From JAZRUF01 sp045652405 (GTDB taxonomy: Bacteria; Bacillota; Clostridia; Oscillospirales; JAAYXM01): DNA of 64,000 nt. The position numbers were made by a program, and so were the translations under genes. The stretch spans positions 1 through 64,000 of the forward strand of contig JAZRUF010000005.1 in NCBI GenBank assembly GCA_045652405.1, in the 5' to 3' direction. The notes below the pieces were generated by a model, which searched no databases, was not told the origin of the DNA, and was given only the letters and a program-made list of their open reading frames with translations. This document shows positions 26,919 through 34,746 of the stretch, piece by piece (within the stretch, counting starts at the first letter, position 1; each line of letters opens with the position of its first letter).

Positions 26919-29900
26919 TTACAATGTGTCTGCAAACAAATCCGCGTCATCCACAAATTCCGCGTCGTCTAAAGACTCTTCGTCCAGAGCATCATCGATA
27001 AGATCCAAATCCATGTCATCTGCCTCATCGTCGATCGGCTCGCCGTTTTCATCCTCAACGGTGTATCCGGCGCTGTCGAGATCTGTGTCCATTACATAGC
27101 TTTCATCATCGTGATGGAACTTGGCAAATGTATCGTCATCATCGTCGTCCTTAAGCTCAATTTCCTCCATGTCCTTATTGAGAACACGTACATCCAGGCA
27201 CAGAGACTGAAGCTCTTTAACCAGAACCTTAAATGATTCCGGAACACCCGGTTGCGGAACATTGTGGCCTTTAACAATTGCCTCATAGGTCTTAACACGT
27301 CCCACGATATCGTCAGACTTAACTGTAAGAATTTCCTGAAGCGTATAAGCTGCGCCGTACGCTTCAAGTGCCCAAACTTCCATCTCACCGAAGCGCTGAC
27401 CGCCAAACTGAGCTTTACCGCCCAACGGCTGCTGCGTTACAAGTGAGTATGGACCGGTTGAACGTGCGTGAATCTTATCATCGACCAAGTGGTGAAGCTT
27501 TAAGAAGTAAACATATCCGACCGTAACCGGATTGTCAAACGGAAGACCGGTACGTCCGTCATAGAGAACGCTCTTACCATCCGGGCTCAAGCCCGCCTTA
27601 ACGAGTGTTTTTTCAATATCTTCCTCGTTTGCGCCGTCAAATACCGGTGTAGCAACCTTCCAGCCGAGGGTCTTTGCAGCGTAACCCAAGTGAACCTCAA
27701 GAACCTGACCGATATTCATACGTGACGGAACACCCAACGGGTTAAGAACTATATCCAGCGGAGTGCCATCCGGCAAAAACGGCATATCCTCCTGCGGCAG
27801 AATGCGTGAAACAACACCCTTGTTACCGTGGCGACCTGCCATCTTATCACCAATGGAAATCTTTCTCTTACGTGCAATGTAGCAGCGAACTACCATATTT
27901 ACACCCGGGCTGAGCTCATCACCGTTTGCGCGGGTAAACACCTTAACATCGACAATAATACCGCTCTCTCCGTGCGGTACGCGCAGAGAAGTATCGCGAA
28001 CCTCACGTGCTTTTTCACCGAATATAGCACGCAATAAGCGCTCTTCCGCGGTAAGCTCGGTTTCGCCCTTCGGAGTTACCTTACCGACGAGTATATCGCC
28101 GGAGCGAACCTCAGCACCGATACGTATAATTCCGCGCTCATCCAAATCGCGCAGAGCATCTTCGCCGACGTTGGGGATGTCACGCGTAATCTCTTCACAG
28201 CCGAGCTTGGTATCACGTGCTTCGGTTTCGTATTCTTCAATATGGATGGATGAATAAACATCATCACGGACAAGGCGCTCATTGAGAAGAACCGCGTCCT
28301 CGTAGTTATATCCTTCCCAGTTCATATAACCGACAAGAACATTTCGTCCGAGAGAGATTTCACCCTCGCATGTAGACGGACCGTCAGCAATAACGTCGCC
28401 GTCTTTTACCCTGTCGCCAGCCAAAACGATCGGGCGCTGATTGATACAAGTGCCCTGGTTAGAGCGCAGGAACTTCGTCAGATGATAACGGCGAGTCTCA
28501 CCGTCATCATGCTTTATAACAATTTCGTTTGCGGATACCGCGGTAACCAGACCGTCTCCCTCAGCGAGCACGCATACACCTGAGTCAACCGCGATTTTAT
28601 GCTCCATACCGGTTGCAACAACAGGAGCCTCCGGTACAAGAAGCGGAACAGCCTGGCGCTGCATGTTCGAGCCCATCAGCGCGCGGTTTGCGTCGTCGTT
28701 TTCAAGGAACGGAATCATAGATGTAGCGATTGAGAACATCATACGCGGAGATACGTCAATATAATCAACGCGGTTGCGGTCAACCTCAATAATCTCTTCG
28801 CGCATACGGCATGTTACACGCTCAGCCTTGATGCGGCCTTCTTCGTCAAGCGGCTCATTAGCCTGAGCAACAATAAACTCATCCTCAACGTCAGCCGTCA
28901 TATAACGAACCTCGTCAGTAACCTTGCCGGTTTCCTTATCAATACGGCGATAAGGTGCCTCGATAAATCCATACTCGTTAATTCTTGCGAATGTAGACAA
29001 GTATGAAATCAAGCCGATGTTCGGACCTTCAGGTGTCTCAATCGGGCACATACGACCATAGTGGCTATAGTGAACGTCACGAACCTCAAAGCTTGCGCGC
29101 TCACGTGACAGACCACCCGGACCAAGTGCTGACATGCGGCGCTTGTGGGTAATCTCTGCCAGCGGGTTGGTCTGATCCATAAACTGGCTGAGCGGTGAAG
29201 ATCCAAAGAATTCCTTAATCGCCGCGGTTACCGGGCGAATGTTTATAAGTGACTGCGGGGTGACAACATCCAAATCCTGAATGGTCATGCGCTCACGAAT
29301 TACGCGCTCCATACGTGCAAAGCCGATACGGAACTGATTCTGGAGAAGCTCACCTACTGAACGCAGACGGCGGTTTCCGAGATGGTCAATATCATCCGTT
29401 GTTCCAACACCGTTTGCAAGGCAGTTGAGGTAGTTAATAGATGAGAAAATATCATCAATAATGATGTGCTTCGGAATAAGATCATCAATGCGCTCCATAA
29501 TCTTTTCCTTAAGCTCATCGCCTGAGAATTCAGCCATGATTTCCTGAAGAACTGAGAACCGAACTTTTTCTTTAATTCCAAGCTCAGCTTCCGGGTCGAA
29601 GGAAACAAAATCCTTCATATTAACCATGCCATTGCCGAAGACCTTTACCGCCTTGTCGTTTACGTTGAGGACTACCTCGTTTACGCCGCGGGATGCAAGC
29701 TCCTGCGCACGTTCACGAGTGAGAGTCTCACCCTCGTCAGCAATAATTTCGCCGGTAGTGGGGTCAACAACCGGAAGCATAAGGGTCTTCCCTGCAATAC
29801 GAGTTGCAATGTTAAGCTTCTTATTATATTTATAGCGACCTACACTTGACAGGTCATATCTGCGTGCATCAAAGAAAAGGTTGTTAATGAGTGTCTTAGC

Positions 29901-30647
29901 ACCATCGATTGTAGGCGGTTCACCCGGACGCAGGCGCTTATAGATTTCTATAAGTGCTTCGTCAACAGTTTTGGAAGTATCCTTTTCAAGAGTTGCAACA
30001 ATGCGCTCATCATCTCCGAACAGCTCACGAATCTGCTCGTCGGTTGCAACACCGAGCGCACGAATGAACGACGTAACCGGAAGCTTGCGGTTTTTATCAA
30101 TTCTTATATAGAAGATGTCATTTAAGTCAGTTTCATACTCAAGCCACGCTCCGCGATAAGGAATAACGGTAGAGCTGTAGATTGCAAAATCCGACTTGTC
30201 CATCTTAGCTTCAAAATAAATTCCGGGAGAGCGGACGATCTGTGAAACAATGACGCGTTCAGCACCGTTGATTACAAAGGTGCCTGTGCGTGTCATTATC
30301 GGGAAATCTCCCATGAAGATTTCCTGCTCTTTAATCTCCTCGGTCTCTTTGTTACGTAAACGCACCTTTACCTTGAGCGGAGCTGCATAAGTTGCATCGC
30401 GCTCTTTGCATTCCTCTACGGAATACTTGGGCGTATTCTCCAAAGTGTAGTCAACAAAGCTGAGCTCTAAATTACCAGAGTAATCGGTAATAGCATCAAC
30501 ATCGGTGAACACTTCTTTGAGTCCTGTCTCCAAAAACCACTTGTATGAATTCTTCTGAATTTCAATGAGGTTTGGCATTTCCAGGATTTCGCGAATACGC
30601 GCATAGCTTTTTCGCACGGTTCTGCCGTATTGGACGTCGTTGAACAT
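26919..30647 (-). CDS. rpoB: DNA-directed RNA polymerase subunit beta
   Basis: RpoB, 1242 residues from the ATG at 30647 (MFNDVQYG). GGGAG lies 11 bases before it; the ATG at 30656 and the GTG at 30659 are too close to or inside that site. The rifampicin region (SPLSQFMDQTNPLAEITHKRR) and the DRHGNKGVVS-type GDKMAGRHGNKGVVS motif are intact. The last 80 or so residues, starting at a DDDDDD run, carry about 35 Asp or Glu and no recognised fold, an acidic tail beyond the usual end of bacterial beta. No rplJ/rplL lies upstream; the gene has its own promoter. Confidence 0.98.
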   Translation of the reverse strand: MFNDVQYGRTVRKSYARIREILEMPNLIEIQKNSYKWFLETGLKEVFTDVDAITDYSGNLELSFVDYTLENTPKYSVEECKERDATYAAPLKVKVRLRNKETEEIKEQEIFMGDFPIMTRTGTFVINGAERVIVSQIVRSPGIYFEAKMDKSDFAIYSSTVIPYRGAWLEYETDLNDIFYIRIDKNRKLPVTSFIRALGVATDEQIRELFGDDERIVATLEKDTSKTVDEALIEIYKRLRPGEPPTIDGAKTLINNLFFDARRYDLSSVGRYKYNKKLNIATRIAGKTLMLPVVDPTTGEIIADEGETLTRERAQELASRGVNEVVLNVNDKAVKVFGNGMVNMKDFVSFDPEAELGIKEKVRFSVLQEIMAEFSGDELKEKIMERIDDLIPKHIIIDDIFSSINYLNCLANGVGTTDDIDHLGNRRLRSVGELLQNQFRIGFARMERVIRERMTIQDLDVVTPQSLINIRPVTAAIKEFFGSSPLSQFMDQTNPLAEITHKRRMSALGPGGLSRERASFEVRDVHYSHYGRMCPIETPEGPNIGLISYLSTFARINEYGFIEAPYRRIDKETGKVTDEVRYMTADVEDEFIVAQANEPLDEEGRIKAERVTCRMREEIIEVDRNRVDYIDVSPRMMFSIATSMIPFLENDDANRALMGSNMQRQAVPLLVPEAPVVATGMEHKIAVDSGVCVLAEGDGLVTAVSANEIVIKHDDGETRRYHLTKFLRSNQGTCINQRPIVLAGDRVKDGDVIADGPSTCEGEISLGRNVLVGYMNWEGYNYEDAVLLNERLVRDDVYSSIHIEEYETEARDTKLGCEEITRDIPNVGEDALRDLDERGIIRIGAEVRSGDILVGKVTPKGETELTAEERLLRAIFGEKAREVRDTSLRVPHGESGIIVDVKVFTRANGDELSPGVNMVVRCYIARKRKISIGDKMAGRHGNKGVVSRILPQEDMPFLPDGTPLDIVLNPLGVPSRMNIGQVLEVHLGYAAKTLGWKVATPVFDGANEEDIEKTLVKAGLSPDGKSVLYDGRTGLPFDNPVTVGYVYFLKLHHLVDDKIHARSTGPYSLVTQQPLGGKAQFGGQRFGEMEVWALEAYGAAYTLQEILTVKSDDIVGRVKTYEAIVKGHNVPQPGVPESFKVLVKELQSLCLDVRVLNKDMEEIELKDDDDDDTFAKFHHDDESYVMDTDLDSAGYTVEDENGEPIDDEADDMDLDLIDDALDEESLDDAEFVDDADLFADTL

Positions 30648-30711
30648 AAAATTCATCACTCCCGTTTATGTTGTTTGTCATCGACATTTTACGTAAGTTA
30701 TGTTTACTTCT

Positions 30712-30736
30712 CCAAGCCATGGCACACGCGGCTCGG
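30712..30736 (-). promoter_or_regulatory. Hairpin in rpoB leader
   Basis: In the minus-strand transcript CCGAGCC (30730-30736) can pair with GGCTTGG (30712-30718), 7 bp with one G-U, about 65 bases before the rpoB start. Two weaker hairpins flank it (CACCA/TGGTG and GTAA/TTAC). It is not followed by a T run, so it is not a terminator. The leader type is not recognised. Confidence 0.4.
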
Positions 30737-30832
30737 TTGGATATTTCGACTCCCCCCCGCTTGTAATCACCAATAACTGGTGTTATACTATGAAAGAAGA
30801 ATAGTCTACTTTTCCATTATTATTGAGCTTAT

Positions 30833-30862
30833 ATTTTATCATTTTTAAACCACATATGTCAA
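30833..30862 (-). promoter_or_regulatory. Sigma-A promoter for rpoBC
   Basis: Minus-strand TTGACA (30857-30862), 18-base spacer, TAAAAT (30833-30838). It would give a leader of about 180 bases before rpoB. Confidence 0.7.
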
Positions 30863-30883
30863 CATATATGCAAATTTTCAGCA

Positions 30884-30901
30884 CCTTGCACTATTGCAAG
30901 G
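30884..30901 (+). terminator. Terminator-like hairpin upstream of rpoB promoter
   Basis: CCTTGCA (30884-30890) pairs with TGCAAGG (30895-30901) over a 4-base loop and is followed on the plus strand by GCATTTTTTT. No plus-strand gene precedes it, so it may stop stray antisense transcription or back up the next terminator. Confidence 0.4.
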
Positions 30902-30930
30902 GCATTTTTTTATCTTTTTTGTGAAAACAA

Positions 30931-30966
30931 AACACCGAATCGCGTCATATTTTGCGATTCGGTGTT
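30931..30966 (-). terminator. Terminator after amidohydrolase gene
   Basis: A perfect 13-bp stem (AACACCGAATCGC, 30931-30943, with 30954-30966), 10-base loop, followed by a T-rich run on both strands. It ends the amidohydrolase transcript before the rpoB promoter. The 310-base gap between rpoB and the amidohydrolase holds this, the hairpin at 30884, the rpoB promoter and the rpoB leader; I see no gene in it. Confidence 0.88.
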
Positions 30967-30972
30967 TTTTAT

Positions 30973-31761
30973 TTACCATTTTATACCCAAAAGCTCAGTT
31001 GCATTGCGATAAAGAATCTTCTCTCTTTCACTGTCTGACAGTTTAAGCTGTAAAAATGACTGCAATTCTCTTTCGGGATTTCCAAGAGGATAATCAGAAC
31101 CGAAGAGAACCCTATCCACACCATACTGTGAGATATAATACATGGTTTCTTCTCGGCTTTGAAACATCATACTGCTGGATACATCCACGTAGCAATCCGT
31201 GTCCTTTAAATTTTCAAGAGCCTCCTCAAAAAGAGACCATCCGCCAAAATGCGCAGCAATTACCGTAAGCCTTGGGAACATTTCAAGTATACGCTTAATC
31301 TTCCTCGGATGCGAATAATCGTATCGCGGGTCACCGCTGTGGAAAATCACCGGTATATCCCCCTGTATCATGTCGTACATCGGAAACAGTCGCTCATCGT
31401 CTATAGAGAATCCCTGCGTGTCCGGATGCATCTTTATACCGCGCAGTCCCAAAGCTTTTATATTATCCACCTCATCGCATATACCTTCCATCCCTGCGTG
31501 AACGGTTCCGAAGCCATAGTACTCCTCATGCGCTGCAACCTCAGATGAAACAAACAAATTTATGTTCTTTACCTGGTCTGGCCTAATTGCAACCGGGAGT
31601 ATCAAAAACTTTTCAATCCCTGCTCGCTTTCCCACTTCAAGCAGTTCCTTTGAAGTACCAATCAAATCCGACGGCATATTATAAAACTCCCGAACACTCA
31701 CCGCGGCTTTTTCAGCTATACGCTCCGGATAAATATGTGTATGAAAATCAAATACTTTCAT
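30973..31761 (-). CDS. Amidohydrolase family protein (TIM-barrel metal hydrolase)
   Basis: A 262-residue metal-dependent hydrolase of the amidohydrolase 2 group (ACMSD/decarboxylase-like). The metal ligands are visible: DFHTHIYPE at the N-terminus (H-x-H), a central VIFHSGD and VIAAHFGG, and the C-terminal Asp in VLFGSDYPLG. The substrate cannot be deduced; relatives hydrolyse or decarboxylate ring acids. The ATG at 31761 follows AGGGGA by a normal distance; a start at 31797 would lie inside a leader hairpin. It is a single-gene transcript with its own promoter and terminator. Confidence 0.88.
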   Translation of the reverse strand: MKVFDFHTHIYPERIAEKAAVSVREFYNMPSDLIGTSKELLEVGKRAGIEKFLILPVAIRPDQVKNINLFVSSEVAAHEEYYGFGTVHAGMEGICDEVDNIKALGLRGIKMHPDTQGFSIDDERLFPMYDMIQGDIPVIFHSGDPRYDYSHPRKIKRILEMFPRLTVIAAHFGGWSLFEEALENLKDTDCYVDVSSSMMFQSREETMYYISQYGVDRVLFGSDYPLGNPERELQSFLQLKLSDSEREKILYRNATELLGIKW

Positions 31762-31786
31762 TAGTATATCCCCTGTCATTGTAAAT

Positions 31787-31808
31787 GGGAGCCGCATGCG
31801 CGACTCCC
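31787..31808 (-). promoter_or_regulatory. Hairpin in amidohydrolase leader
   Basis: A 9-bp stem with one G-T pair (31787-31795 with 31800-31808) and the 4-base loop GCAT on the minus strand, about 26 bases before the start codon. It has no T run. Its upstream arm contains GGGGGGAGTCG, also found in the rpoB leader. Confidence 0.5.
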
Positions 31809-31828
31809 CCCAAAGCTTTTCTTTATTA

Positions 31829-31858
31829 AGTATAACACAATATTTGCAAATATGTCAA
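31829..31858 (-). promoter_or_regulatory. Sigma-A promoter for amidohydrolase
   Basis: Minus-strand TTGACA (31853-31858), 18-base spacer, TATACT (31829-31834). Confidence 0.65.
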
Positions 31859-31878
31859 TTCTTCTGCACATCAACACT

Positions 31879-32415
31879 TCAAGCCTTCACTTGCTTTTTA
31901 GCATCGTTTCTGCACCTTAGAAAATATATTCCCACCGATGCCATATTGAAAACCTCACAGAGGATACCACCGAGTGTAAAGTTAACTACATTGTAAATAA
32001 GCCATGACGGTGATGCGAATGCAACCTGGAAATATCTTATATGTTTTGCATTTCCCTTATACATGAATACCGTCATAAAAATCAATCCCAAAAATGTCAG
32101 GGATGACAAAAAAATCTGCAACCAGTCTCCCGCAAGAAGACTTACCGAATAGGCAAAGCACAGGGTAAAGAGTGCATTTATAACAAATACCTTCCATAGC
32201 TTTTTGCCATTTTTTGAAAGCAACGTTCCACGCACCAAACTTGTTAAGTTAAACAGTGCTCCCGGAATTGCCCCAATGAGAAAATAGTTCATCGAAAACA
32301 ACAGTCCACTCAAAGCCTGCATTAAAAAAAGATACTTGTTCTTTTTGCACTGAAACGAGAGTACAGCAACCGTGCACGCAATTATTCCTATAGTCTGAGC
32401 AATTATTTCTTTCAT
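31879..32415 (-). CDS. YgjV-family inner membrane protein
   Basis: A 178-residue protein with about five membrane helices. The order QTIGIIACTVAVLSFQCKKNKYLFLMQALSGLLF, MNYFLIGAIPGALFNLTSLVRG, and the C-terminal PSWLIYNVVNFTLGGILCEVFNM segment is the YgjV (Imp-YgjV) signature, a family of unknown function. AAGGAA lies 7 bases before the ATG. It lies downstream of upp after a hairpin; it may be reached by read-through from the fhs operon. Confidence 0.85.
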   Translation of the reverse strand: MKEIIAQTIGIIACTVAVLSFQCKKNKYLFLMQALSGLLFSMNYFLIGAIPGALFNLTSLVRGTLLSKNGKKLWKVFVINALFTLCFAYSVSLLAGDWLQIFLSSLTFLGLIFMTVFMYKGNAKHIRYFQVAFASPSWLIYNVVNFTLGGILCEVFNMASVGIYFLRCRNDAKKQVKA

Positions 32416-32447
32416 CTTATATTCCTTAATAAATATTCCATAACATT

Positions 32448-32485
32448 TTCAAAGGAACTCATTTGAACTAATGAGTTCCTTTGAA
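32448..32485 (-). terminator. Hairpin between upp and ygjV (possible weak terminator)
   Basis: A perfect 16-bp stem (TTCAAAGGAACTCATT at 32448-32463 with 32470-32485) over a 6-base loop. It lacks a clear T run on either side, so termination may be partial. Confidence 0.5.
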
Positions 32486-32494
32486 TTATCCACT

Positions 32495-33124
32495 TTATTT
32501 TGTTCCGAAAATGCGACCGCCAACATCACCAAAGCCCGGAGTGATGAACGCGTCATCAGTAAGTCCGTCATCCACGCTTGCGCAGAATATTTCAACGTCC
32601 GGATGAGTCTGCTGCACCTTCTCAATACCCTGCGGCGATGCAATTATAGTCATGAGCTTTACGGTCTTTTTAGTGTAATTCTTCACGACATCAATCGCTG
32701 CACATGCAGAGCCGCCGGTGGCAAGTGCCGGTTCAAGAACAAGCACGTCACGCTCGTCAATATCCTCAGGCATCTTGCAATAGTATTCAACCGGTGCGAG
32801 AGTGGTCGGGTCTCTGTAAAGTCCAATATGGCCTACTTTTACAGTTGGCATGAGCTCAATCATTCCGTCAACCATTCCCAAGCCTGCACGAAGGATAGGT
32901 ACAATCGCAAGCTTTTTACCGGATATAACCTTAGTTTTTGCAACCGCTACCGGAGTTTCAATTTCAACCTCTTTAAGCGGAAGGTCACGTGTAGCCTCAT
33001 AGCACATGAGCATAGCAATCTCAGAAATCACCTCTCGGAATTCCTTTACTCCGGTGGTTTTATCCCTGATAATCGAAAGCTTGTGCTGAATAAGCGGATG
33101 CTCCATTATAACTGTCTTTTTCAT
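32495..33124 (-). CDS. upp: Uracil phosphoribosyltransferase
   Basis: Upp, 209 residues (the same length as the Bacillus enzyme), which makes UMP from uracil and PRPP. The N-terminal dimer region (MEHPLIQHKLSIIRDK), the flexible loop and VPILRAGLGMVDG, and the C-terminal uracil-binding PGFGDVGGR are present. The PRPP-binding motif reads LEPALATGGSA, whereas most homologues have LDPMLATGGSA. The ATG at 33124 is 8 bases after GGAGG; the one at 33130 is too close. It follows rpiB by 17 bases. Confidence 0.97.
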   Translation of the reverse strand: MKKTVIMEHPLIQHKLSIIRDKTTGVKEFREVISEIAMLMCYEATRDLPLKEVEIETPVAVAKTKVISGKKLAIVPILRAGLGMVDGMIELMPTVKVGHIGLYRDPTTLAPVEYYCKMPEDIDERDVLVLEPALATGGSACAAIDVVKNYTKKTVKLMTIIASPQGIEKVQQTHPDVEIFCASVDDGLTDDAFITPGFGDVGGRIFGTK

Positions 33125-33141
33125 TTTCATATCCTCCTTAA

Positions 33142-33603
33142 TTAGTCTTCAAGTGCTCCGGGTCCGTCTTTTTCAATCTTCATTATCATATCTACGCGGT
33201 TTGCATGTCTTCCACCCTCTGCAGGTGTTGAAATAAACAGGTCACACAACTCCGTTGCAAGCCCTGAGCCGATAACGCGTGCACCCAGGCAAAGAACATT
33301 TGCATCATTGTGCAAACGAGTGTATTTGGCGCTAAAATGCTCGCTGACAACCGCCGCACGTATTCCTTTCACCTTGTTTGCCGCCATAGACATTCCTATA
33401 CCGGTTCCGCAAACCAGAATTCCGAACTTGCACTCACCGTTTGCAACATTCTCAGAAACCTTTGCAGCAAACTTTGGATAATCACAACGTTCTTCATTAT
33501 AAGCTCCGCAATCAACAACCTCATGACCGTTTTCAATAAGATGAGCTTTAAGCTCTTCTTTCATGCAGAATCCTGCACTGTCTGCACCTATTGCAATTTT
33601 CAT
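33142..33603 (-). CDS. rpiB: Ribose-5-phosphate isomerase B
   Basis: RpiB, 153 residues (LacAB/RpiB family), which interconverts ribose 5-phosphate and ribulose 5-phosphate. Markers: IAIGADSAGF at the start, DYPKFAAKV, the catalytic-loop CGTGIGMSMAANK with its Cys, and HNDANVLCLGAR. Together with transketolase nearby it covers part of the non-oxidative pentose phosphate route and may feed PRPP for Upp. It lies 17 bases after tsaB. Confidence 0.95.
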   Translation of the reverse strand: MKIAIGADSAGFCMKEELKAHLIENGHEVVDCGAYNEERCDYPKFAAKVSENVANGECKFGILVCGTGIGMSMAANKVKGIRAAVVSEHFSAKYTRLHNDANVLCLGARVIGSGLATELCDLFISTPAEGGRHANRVDMIMKIEKDGPGALED

Positions 33604-33620
33604 AACACAAATAACCTCAC

Positions 33621-34316
33621 TTAATCTTTATTTTTCATTTTCGCAAGGCGCTCACGTTCCGCCTGCGGAAGTCTCAAATAATATATTTCAAGTTTCTCCG
33701 GCGGTACACCTTCCATGTTCCGCGCGGCACGTGCAACACCGCATGCGCGTGGAAAACGCTGTGCACTATCCGGCAAAGCCGCGACTATCCCGAGCTTTTT
33801 GCACTCATTATAGCACATCTCAGCTCCGTCTCCAAGCAGAAGTATCCGCTCTTCTTCACTCTCAAGCTCTTCTAAAAGAGCAGATAGCGCAATCGCACGG
33901 TCCTTGCAAATGCGTGTTATCACTCCGTCTTTACACCTAAAAACAGCATTGTACACCTGCCCTGCTCGCGCGTCCATAACCGGGCAAATAACACCCTCAA
34001 AAAAGCTTGCCTGATATGCCATAGCCTCAAGCGTTGAAACACCGCATACCGGTATTCTGGTAGCCCACGAGAGACCTTTCGCCACAGATATACCAATTCT
34101 CAATCCGGTAAACGAGCCCGGCCCTGCCGCGACCGCTATCTTATCTATACCATCAAGCTTTTCGCCGCAAGTTTTAAGCATATTTTCAAGCATCGGCATA
34201 ACCGTCTTTGAATGGGTAAGCCCATTATTTTGAAAAGCTTCTGCTACAAGTTTTCCGTCGCACTCAACGCACACGGACGCTGCAATAGCAGATGACTCAA
34301 TCGCTAAAATCTTCAT
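33621..34316 (-). CDS. tsaB: tRNA t6A37 biosynthesis protein TsaB
   Basis: TsaB, 231 residues, the partner that stabilises TsaD in making threonylcarbamoyl-adenosine at position 37 of ANN-decoding tRNAs. It has the ASKHA-like start MKILAIESSAIAASV, NGLTHSKTVMPML, and the AVAAGPGSFTGLRIG motif. It overlaps tsaE by 20 bases, a usual pairing. tsaD is not in the window. Confidence 0.95.
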   Translation of the reverse strand: MKILAIESSAIAASVCVECDGKLVAEAFQNNGLTHSKTVMPMLENMLKTCGEKLDGIDKIAVAAGPGSFTGLRIGISVAKGLSWATRIPVCGVSTLEAMAYQASFFEGVICPVMDARAGQVYNAVFRCKDGVITRICKDRAIALSALLEELESEEERILLLGDGAEMCYNECKKLGIVAALPDSAQRFPRACGVARAARNMEGVPPEKLEIYYLRLPQAERERLAKMKNKD

Positions 34317-34746
34317 CTGTCATACACCCACGTGTTTCTATTGTTATTTCGCGCCATTCTGCATCTTCGCAGTTTAAGCAAATAGATATTTTCACATCCC
34401 AAGAAAAAGTTTCCTCCGCGCGTTCGAACCATTCTATAACGCAAACGCCGCCGCGCGTCAGGTACTCCTCAAAGCCTATGTCATACAATTCTTCGCCGTC
34501 TGACAGGCGGTATAAATCAAAGTGGAAAAGAGGTGTCTTTGCAGGGTATTCATTTACAATAGCGTAGGTAGGGCTTGTAACTCTGCCTTTAAATCCCATT
34601 CCGCGTGCTATGCCTCGCATCATCGCGGTCTTCCCCGCTCCCATACCTCCGTACATAGCGACAACGCATCCCGCTCTAAGGCGCGCTCCCAACCGCTCGC
34701 CTAACGCTTCCGTTTCCGCTTCAGAACATGATATAAACTTAAGCAT
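34297..34746 (-). CDS. tsaE: tRNA t6A37 biosynthesis ATPase TsaE
   Basis: TsaE, 149 residues, the small ATPase that resets the TsaBD complex. The Walker A is GGMGAGKTAMM (about residue 35); other marks are SPTYAIVNEY, FHFDLYRL, and the C-terminal VIEWFERAEE. It starts in the stop of fhs (TGATG overlap of 1 base) and overlaps tsaB by 20 bases, so fhs, tsaE and tsaB are translated as one unit. Confidence 0.95.
   Translation of the reverse strand: MLKFISCSEAETEALGERLGARLRAGCVVAMYGGMGAGKTAMMRGIARGMGFKGRVTSPTYAIVNEYPAKTPLFHFDLYRLSDGEELYDIGFEEYLTRGGVCVIEWFERAEETFSWDVKISICLNCEDAEWREITIETRGCMTDEDFSD

Noticed and set aside
30700..30780. tRNA-like or known riboswitch in rpoB leader
   Set aside because: No cloverleaf, no TTCRA arm and no CCA end; only simple hairpins can be drawn.
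32471..33145. 224-residue plus-strand frame
   Set aside because: Fully antisense to upp, which has a complete enzyme sequence; no promoter or ribosome site.
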